Below, piece by piece: positions 7,996-12,046 of a DNA stretch of 12,046 nt. The notes under the pieces are model-generated. The model was not told the DNA's origin. It did no database searches and was given only the letters and a program-made list of their open reading frames with translations. Each line of letters starts with the position of its first letter. Positions within the stretch are counted from its first letter, which is position 1. The stretch is from Jimgerdemannia flammicorona (Eukaryota > Mucoromycota > Endogonomycetes > Endogonales > Endogonaceae). The translations under genes were made by a program, and so were the position numbers. The stretch is from NCBI GenBank assembly GCA_003990745.1, contig RBNI01005846.1:1-12046 (forward strand), written 5' to 3'.

Positions 7996-8940
7996 GTACC
8001 ATTATGATGTAGATACTGGAGACACTGAACCAATTTAACAGAAGGCAAGATCTGTCCCACCAGCCTACTGAGAGTGGCTCAGAGAAGAAATCAAGCAGAT
8101 GGAAGAAGCCAGTATCATCAAGGAGGCCAGCAGCCCCTGGTCTTCACCAGTTGTACTAGCCCCCAAAAAGGAAGCAAGTCTGGAGAATTTGCCCCAAGAC
8201 TCTGCATTGATTACAGAAAGCTCAACATAGTCACCAAGAAGGATTGCCAACCACTGCCCCTCATCAATGACATCCTTATAACTCTGAGAGAAGAAGCACA
8301 GTACTATAGCACCTTGGATCTATACTCAAGATTCCACCAAATCGGACTCACAGAAACAGCAAGTGAGAAATCAGCCTTCATCATCTCAGACAGAACCTAC
8401 ATCTATCTGCAAATATCATTTGGAATATACAATGCCCCTGCGAGCTTCCAGTGAATGATGAACAAAATCTTCCACTATGATATAGGAAGATAGATGATGG
8501 TTTATGTGGATGATGTTATTATCTACAGCAAGACAGCTGAGGAACATCTGCAGCACATCCAGCAGATGATGGAGAAGCTGAGACAGCATGGTCTTTATAT
8601 CCAGCCCAAGAAGTACAAGTTTGCAGAAATTGAGATCATCTATCTTGGCCATATCATCAACCAAGATAGAACACATACAGACCCTCTCAAGATTCAAGTA
8701 GTAGTAGTATACCAAAGGCCTACTACTGTTACTGAAGCCCAAGCCTTCATGGGACTTGCCTCATATTACTGCCAATTTATCAGAGGATTCTCCAACATTG
8801 CAGGCTCAATCTATAAACTCAACAAGAAGGATACTAAGTTCCAAAAGACTGGTAGGCAACAGAAAGCATTTGATGAGCTTAAGGTCAGACTGACCCAGGC
8901 ACCTATCCTCAGTAGACCTGATTGGACTCAAGAATTCATC
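7996..8940 (+). pseudogene. Reverse transcriptase domain of pol
   Basis: The RT follows the dUTPase after a short linker (EEYHYDVDTGDTEPI). From about 7990 to 8165 the coding frame is shifted by one; the N-terminal RT motif IIKEASSPWSSPVVLAPKK (8115-8170) is read there. The original frame resumes with CIDYRKLN at 8203. Catalytic Asp residues are intact: STLDLYSRF (Asp 8317) and YVDD (8503-8514). FGIYNAPASFQ (near 8420) and the thumb/connection region (FMGLASYYCQFIRGFS, 8746-8793) are typical of Ty3/gypsy RT. Stops include those at 8452-8454 after ASFQ and at 8491-8493 before MMVYVDD. In STLDLYSRF the Arg is AGA where the family has Gly (GGA), another G-to-A change. Fingers, palm and thumb are all present, so this is a full-length but mutated RT. 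Confidence 0.93.
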
Positions 8941-9397
8941 TTGTAGACAGATGCAAGTGCCTAAGAACTAGAAGCAGTCCTAGCTCAAAAGAAAGACAAA
9001 GTAGAGTATGTCATCACATATCTAAGCCAAGGAACTCAAGGAGCTGAAAAAAAATATGAATTCTACAAGTTGGAATGTCTTGCAGTCATCTGGACTATAG
9101 AGAAGTTCTACTACTATCTCACCAGAAGACACTTCACCATTCTGACAGACCACTAAGCCCTCACTTGGCTACTGACCACAGGGCAACCCAAAGGAATCTA
9201 CACCAGATAGATTATGAAGTTGAAAGCATATGATGTATTCATTGTGCACTGCCCAGAAAAAACCAACATCAATGCAGATGTACTCTCACATACATCCCAA
9301 AGGACCCCTAACCAGCAAATCAATAATGAATAAAAGAGTTCTACTATGGAATCATCACCTATCTGGGACAGCAAAAGATGCCCCAATATCTGGAATA
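8941..9397 (+). pseudogene. RNase H domain of pol, with pol linker up to the insertion
   Basis: Ty3/gypsy RNase H is recognised from TDASA (catalytic Asp at 8950), KYEFYKLECLAVIW (Glu at 9073), the LTDH segment (Asp at 9148) and NINADVLSH (Asp at 9277). All four acidic residues survive. Stops at 8944, 8962, 9154 and 9208 break it. Two of these sit where the family has Gln (DH-stop-ALTWL) and Trp (stop-IMKLKAYD). ELEAVLAQ has two GAA Glu codons where GGA Gly is usual. The domain would remove the RNA strand of the RNA-DNA hybrid during cDNA synthesis. Reading continues about 35 codons and is cut at 9398-9413 by element B; pol resumes at 10626. Confidence 0.88.
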
Positions 9398-9413
9398 ATG
9401 GATACAAATAATT
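9398..9413. repeat. Target-site duplication, left copy
   Basis: ATGGATACAAATAATT here matches ATGGACACAAATAATT at 10610-10625 in 15 of 16 bases. The single difference is T against C in a CA context, fitting C-to-T decay after insertion. The copies flank element B exactly: poly(T) starts inside or immediately after this one. Confidence 0.92.
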
Positions 9414-9455
9414 TTTTTTTTTTTTTTTTTTTAATGGACTCATGTCTCGCGGATT

Positions 9456-9461
9456 TTTATT
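9456..9461 (-). promoter_or_regulatory. AATAAA polyadenylation signal of element B
   Basis: TTTATT on the plus strand is AATAAA in the sense of element B. It precedes the poly(A) tail by 23-24 bases, the normal spacing for RNA polymerase II transcripts. Confidence 0.8.
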
Positions 9462-10226
9462 GGAAGAGAACTTAGACTATATAGGCCAAAACCCTCCCCC
9501 ACCACCCACCAAGCACTGCTCCCCCATTTAACCTAGGCTAGCTATTGTCCAGCAGCTTGACCATGCCAGGTGCAGCAGGGCCTATGTTGGCCTGCACCTC
9601 GTTCTGCGCACCATGCTCTCCCTACCACCAGTGGAACCCAACTATATGCTAACGACCAAAAGCGCACACCCGAGAACCCAACATATGTACAAGGTCATGC
9701 CCGAGCTGAATAGAATAGCCCCTGCCACCCCAAAGAGAATGACAGGCAAAGAAAAACCCTCATCAAAGCACAACATGGTGGGTAGGGCCTAGTTCTCCTA
9801 GTTGAGGTGCGTAAAGGACTTACATGTGAGGCGGGAGGAAACCCCCAATACCCAATACTCCACTACTCAAGCCTGCAGGCCTCGATCACATTGCCGTATC
9901 AGCTCCCAGTTCCAGTTGAGTGCAGCCAAGACACCTGAAATGGGTAGCCTCAGGCCCCCCGACCCCCCCTGATGACTGGGGCCCAACCCTGCTGACTGCC
10001 AAAAGAAGCCGAGAGTGAGACCTACCACCTAACCATGCCGCACCAATCAAAAGGCCCCACCAAAGCAGCACCTGCCCCAGCCCCAATTACCACCCCCAGC
10101 CTGGCACCCTACTGGTCCACTGTTATCACCCTTCCTCCTATCTGTGATGGCCATCTCCTCTCCCATCCCGACAACACCCGAAAAACAGTCACCTACACCA
10201 GAACCGCACTCGCCAGGAAGCTTGCC

Positions 10227-10605
10227 AAAGCCAGAGGGCCCTACCACAGGCACTGAGGACCTGCAGGTAACCTACACTGAGCACTTGATGCCCAAGGTCG
10301 GCCGACTCCCTACATAGCCCAAGACACACCAAGACAACTCCTTTTTGGTGATGGCAAAAGGAAGAAGGCACCGCACCAAAATGGGTACACCCCAGATGCA
10401 GCCGAAGGCACCAGAATCCACGAAAAAGTGGAGAAAGCACTGATCCAACACTGATAAAGGGGCAACTCATCACCATTGCCCTCCTCCCACCATGCCCCTG
10501 CAGGCACAGCAAATCAATCCAAGGTAGAGGGGGTAATAATAGGGGAAAGGGGACTTGGAAGGTCGCCTACCAAACCTTGTGACCAGTAAGGTAGCGGAGA
10601 AAGAA
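10227..10605 (-). repeat. Dispersed repeat shared with 1-378 (element B copy)
   Basis: This is the 5' portion of element B and matches element A at 1-378 in the same orientation. On the minus strand both begin a frame reading FSATL(P/L)VTRFGR followed by PFPYYYPLYL, which B continues to a TGA equivalent to A position 245. The frame is probably the C-terminus of the gag-like protein of A. Confidence 0.85.
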
Positions 10606-10609
10606 GCTG

Positions 10610-10625
10610 ATGGACACAAATAATT
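10610..10625. repeat. Target-site duplication, right copy
   Basis: ATGGACACAAATAATT is the partner of the left copy at 9398-9413 and the first intact gypsy sequence after element B. Insert plus one duplication is 1212 bp, a multiple of three, so the gypsy frame is the same on both sides. Confidence 0.92.
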
Positions 10626-11733
10626 ATCAACAGAATGTGGAAACAATTTGAAACTGATGGAGAAACATTGAAGAAAGAAAAGCTACTAGTCATACCAGAA
10701 TACAAAAAAAGAGCAAGCAATGAAATCAATATATGAACTTGGTCATCTAGGAGGAATGAATATATATGATAAAGCAAGAAGAACAATATAGTGGCCAGGA
10801 ATGGAGGAAGATATCAGATGATTTGTCAAGACCTGTAACAAATACCAGAAACAGAAATAAGATTAATAAAATCAAGCCCCAGAATCAGTACACATAGAAT
10901 CAGTACTATTCACCCACATTGCAATAGAAGTAATTGGCCCCCTATCCTTGACTTTAACTGGCAACTGATACATCATCATCATCATAGACCTTTTAATAAA
11001 ATGGATAGATGTAGGACCTCTCAAGGAAGTCAATGTACAGTCAATTACTGATTTCTTTCACTAAGAAATCATCTGCCAGTTCAAGACCCCAACACAAGTA
11101 ACCACAGATAGAGGAACAGAATTCACAAACCAGTTCTTTGAGGTTCTCTACAAGAAGTACAAGATATAGTACATTTAGATTACAGCATACCATCCTCAAG
11201 AAAATAGACAGGTGGAAAGGACCAATAAGACCCTCAAGAATGTTATTGCCAAGATCTGTAATAACTATGAAAACTGAGATCACTATCTTCCAATAGCATT
11301 ATCTGCTCTCTGGGATATTCAATTACAAAGCACCCATTTCACCCCTTGGGAAATGCTGTTCAGAGAAGAAGGTTTGCAAGAAACTCTATCATCTAATAGA
11401 GATGCTATATGGAAACATATAGATGGAGAAATACAGAGACTATACCAAATCAGGAAGAAGGCTGAGGATTACATAACCAAGGTGCAGGCATTATAGTGAA
11501 ATAATGCAGAAAAGATACATAAGCCCCTGGAGATTATCAAGATAAGAGATAAGGTTCTGATGTATCAGAATATAGTAAAAGCTTCATGATCATGAAAACT
11601 GGAGCCTAAGTGAGAAGGACCTTACCTTGTGCAAGATATAAAAGGGACCACCTTTTGGCTATGAAAACTCTCAGGCACAATCATCCCCACTATCATCTAC
11701 CAAAACTAACTTAATAAGTACTATGGCCAATAA
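10626..11733 (+). pseudogene. Integrase domain of pol
   Basis: The N-terminal zinc-binding part starts with KEKLLVIPEYKK, then shifts frame at a run of seven A near 10703-10710 and continues as QAMKSIYELGHLGGMNIYDK. Of the H-H-C-C ligands, His 10744 and Cys 10834 remain. The first His (10732) and last Cys (10843) are Tyr codons, each one transition away. The catalytic core shows Asp at 11107 (TTDRGTEFTNQFF) and Glu at 11215 (HPQENRQVERTNKTLK) with exactly 35 residues between, the D-D-35-E spacing. The first Asp is Glu (GAA at 10927, IEVIGPLS). The C-terminal part (EGPYLVQDIKGTTFWL, about 11617-11658) resembles the GPY/F module of Ty3/gypsy integrases, with no chromodomain after it. About eighteen stops interrupt the frame. 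The intact enzyme would insert the cDNA into chromosomes. Confidence 0.9.
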
Positions 11734-11797
11734 CTGAAGCACAGTGACAGCACTCAAGATCTTTTTTTTTTTTATTTTTATAGTCACTTGGACTCCC

Positions 11798-11803
11798 TTT
11801 ATT
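11798..11803 (-). promoter_or_regulatory. AATAAA polyadenylation signal of element C
   Basis: TTTATT on the plus strand is AATAAA in the sense of element C, about 24 bases before the poly(A) tail. This matches the spacing in element B. Confidence 0.65.
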
Positions 11804-11841
11804 AGCTGACGTCTATAGTATTATTTATACAACCGAAACCC

Positions 11842-12046
11842 TCAACCTATCCCACATGGACCCCCTCCTACCCTGGGCCCTACAAATGTCACCCCGTCCA
11901 CCGTCACCGCAACCCTACTACCACTCTTCTCTACAATCCTCCTTAATAGGCTTTTACGTCTCCCCCCCTTGGAACCCCAACCAATCCACCATGCCTTGAA
12001 GAGCTCGAGCATCAGCTCCTCCCACCTTGCTACCCTCAGGCTCACT
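11842..12046 (-). CDS. Possible C-terminal end of an element C protein, partial
   Basis: A minus-strand frame enters from the right edge and ends at a stop at 11842, about 70 bp before the poly(A) tail. It includes EELMLELFKAWWIGWGSKGG and, near its end, VAVTVDGVTFVGPRVGG. If real, it would be the last 65 or so codons of the element's ORF with a very short 3' UTR. I recognise no domain, and a frame this short could be open by chance in GC-rich sequence. The start codon proposed by an ORF caller has no special support, since the frame may continue beyond the window. Confidence 0.25.
   Translation of the reverse strand, partial: VSLRVARWEELMLELFKAWWIGWGSKGGRRKSLLRRIVEKSGSRVAVTVDGVTFVGPRVGGGPCGIG

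Larger units (their letters stand above)
9414..10609 (-). mobile_element. Element B: 5'-truncated LINE-like poly(A) retroelement inserted in gypsy pol
   Basis: On the minus strand this 1.2-kb insert ends in a poly(A) tail, seen as 21 T at 9412-9432. An AATAAA signal lies about 24 bp before the tail (TTTATT at 9456-9461), and the insert is flanked by a 16-bp target-site duplication. These are hallmarks of target-primed reverse transcription. Its 5' part (10605-10227) is the repeat shared with element A; homology stops within five bases of the duplication, so B is 5'-truncated relative to A. The last few bases before the right duplication (about GAAGCTG) are not matched in A and may be non-templated. 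Minus-strand ORFs within it (10189-10512, 10047-10253, 9886-10086) lie in different frames with no recognisable domain. I see no endonuclease or RT sequence. CpG dinucleotides are common here, unlike in the surrounding gypsy DNA. Confidence 0.87.
4035..11761 (+). mobile_element. Ty3/gypsy LTR retrotransposon carrying a dUTPase domain, inactive, 3' LTR not visible
   Basis: Domain order along the plus strand is probable 5' LTR, primer-binding site, gag with a zinc knuckle, aspartic protease, Cys/His segment, dUTPase, reverse transcriptase, RNase H, integrase. Integrase after RNase H is the Ty3/gypsy order; in Ty1/copia integrase comes before RT. With the 1.2-kb element B removed, gag-pol spans about 5 kb in essentially one frame from the ATG at 5512, so gag and pol were probably one fused ORF. 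The coding region has about 40 in-frame stops and at least three frameshifts. No chromodomain is visible after integrase. The 3' LTR should follow about 11735 but is absent from the window; element C begins at 11762 and may have inserted before it. The right boundary given here is only the last base before C. Confidence 0.88.
11762..12046 (-). mobile_element. Element C: 3' end of another poly(A) retroelement, continues past the right edge
   Basis: On the minus strand the block ends in a poly(A) tail (T-run 11762-11773, then T5 after one A). AATAAA (TTTATT at 11798-11803) lies about 24 bp before it. The tail-proximal sequence resembles that of element B: both have GAGGGTTT(T/C)GG, a TATA-rich stretch, AATAAA and GAGTCCA in the same order. 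C therefore belongs to a related but distinct family. Sequence composition changes abruptly at the T-run from AT-rich gypsy DNA to C-rich DNA. The far end and any target-site duplication lie outside the window. Confidence 0.65.

Noticed and set aside
8155..8175. Programmed -1 frameshift site at CCCCCAAAAAGG
   Set aside because: It lies inside the RT N-terminal region, the codon phasing does not give a standard X XXY YYZ heptamer, and an opposite shift occurs about 170 bp earlier. A pair of indels is simpler.
5512..9397. Stop-codon reassignment (TAG or TAA as Gln, TGA as Arg or Trp) or an edited transcript
   Set aside because: The same transition types also destroy Gly, His and Cys codons and remove CpG, and frameshifts are present. 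Mutational decay explains everything.
9412..9432. Poly(T) as an RNA polymerase III terminator
   Set aside because: Twenty-one T with an AATAAA complement and target-site duplications fits a reverse-oriented poly(A) tail better; no A or B box is seen.
9886..10512. Minus-strand ORFs inside element B as a real gene
   Set aside because: They are in different frames, overlap one another, have Gly/Trp/Cys-rich composition typical of GC-rich noncoding DNA, and show no motif.

Overview
The window looks like repeat-rich, gene-poor eukaryotic DNA, most probably from a filamentous fungus. A basidiomycete is my best guess, based on the type of Ty3/gypsy element, and it is a weak inference. I find no intact host gene, tRNA, rRNA or CRISPR array. 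Nearly everything recognisable is transposon-derived or a tandem repeat.

Layout. (1) 1-1666, minus strand: element A, a decayed LINE-like retroelement. Its broken gag-like reading frame runs from about 1666 down to 245, and its 3' end lies beyond the left edge. (2) 1667-2186: AT-rich sequence with nothing recognisable. (3) About 2187-3815: a 23-bp minisatellite of roughly 70 units, purine-rich on the plus strand. (4) 3816-4034: AT-rich spacer. (5) 4035 to about 11761, plus strand: a Ty3/gypsy LTR retrotransposon. It has a probable 5' LTR (4035-5400) with matching inverted ends, TATA box, AATAAA and tandem repeats, then a degenerate primer-binding site and one long gag-pol frame starting at 5512. 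Domain order is gag, zinc knuckle, aspartic protease, Cys/His segment, dUTPase, reverse transcriptase, RNase H, integrase. (6) 9414-10609, minus strand: element B, a 5'-truncated poly(A) retroelement of the same family as A. It sits inside the gypsy pol region between RNase H and integrase and is flanked by a 16-bp target-site duplication. (7) 11762-12046, minus strand: element C, the 3' end of another poly(A) element, continuing past the right edge. The gypsy 3' LTR is not visible and may lie beyond C.

The most notable content is a dUTPase domain encoded between protease and RT of the gypsy element. All five dUTPase motifs can be located. The element is dead: I count about 40 in-frame stops plus frameshifts. 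Nearly all stops fit C-to-T or G-to-A transitions, and CpG is almost absent, which points to RIP-like or methylation-driven mutation. The GC-richer element B still carries many CpGs, so it arrived later or escaped. The order of events reads as: gypsy insertion, strong transition decay, B (and perhaps C) inserted antisense, then milder decay.
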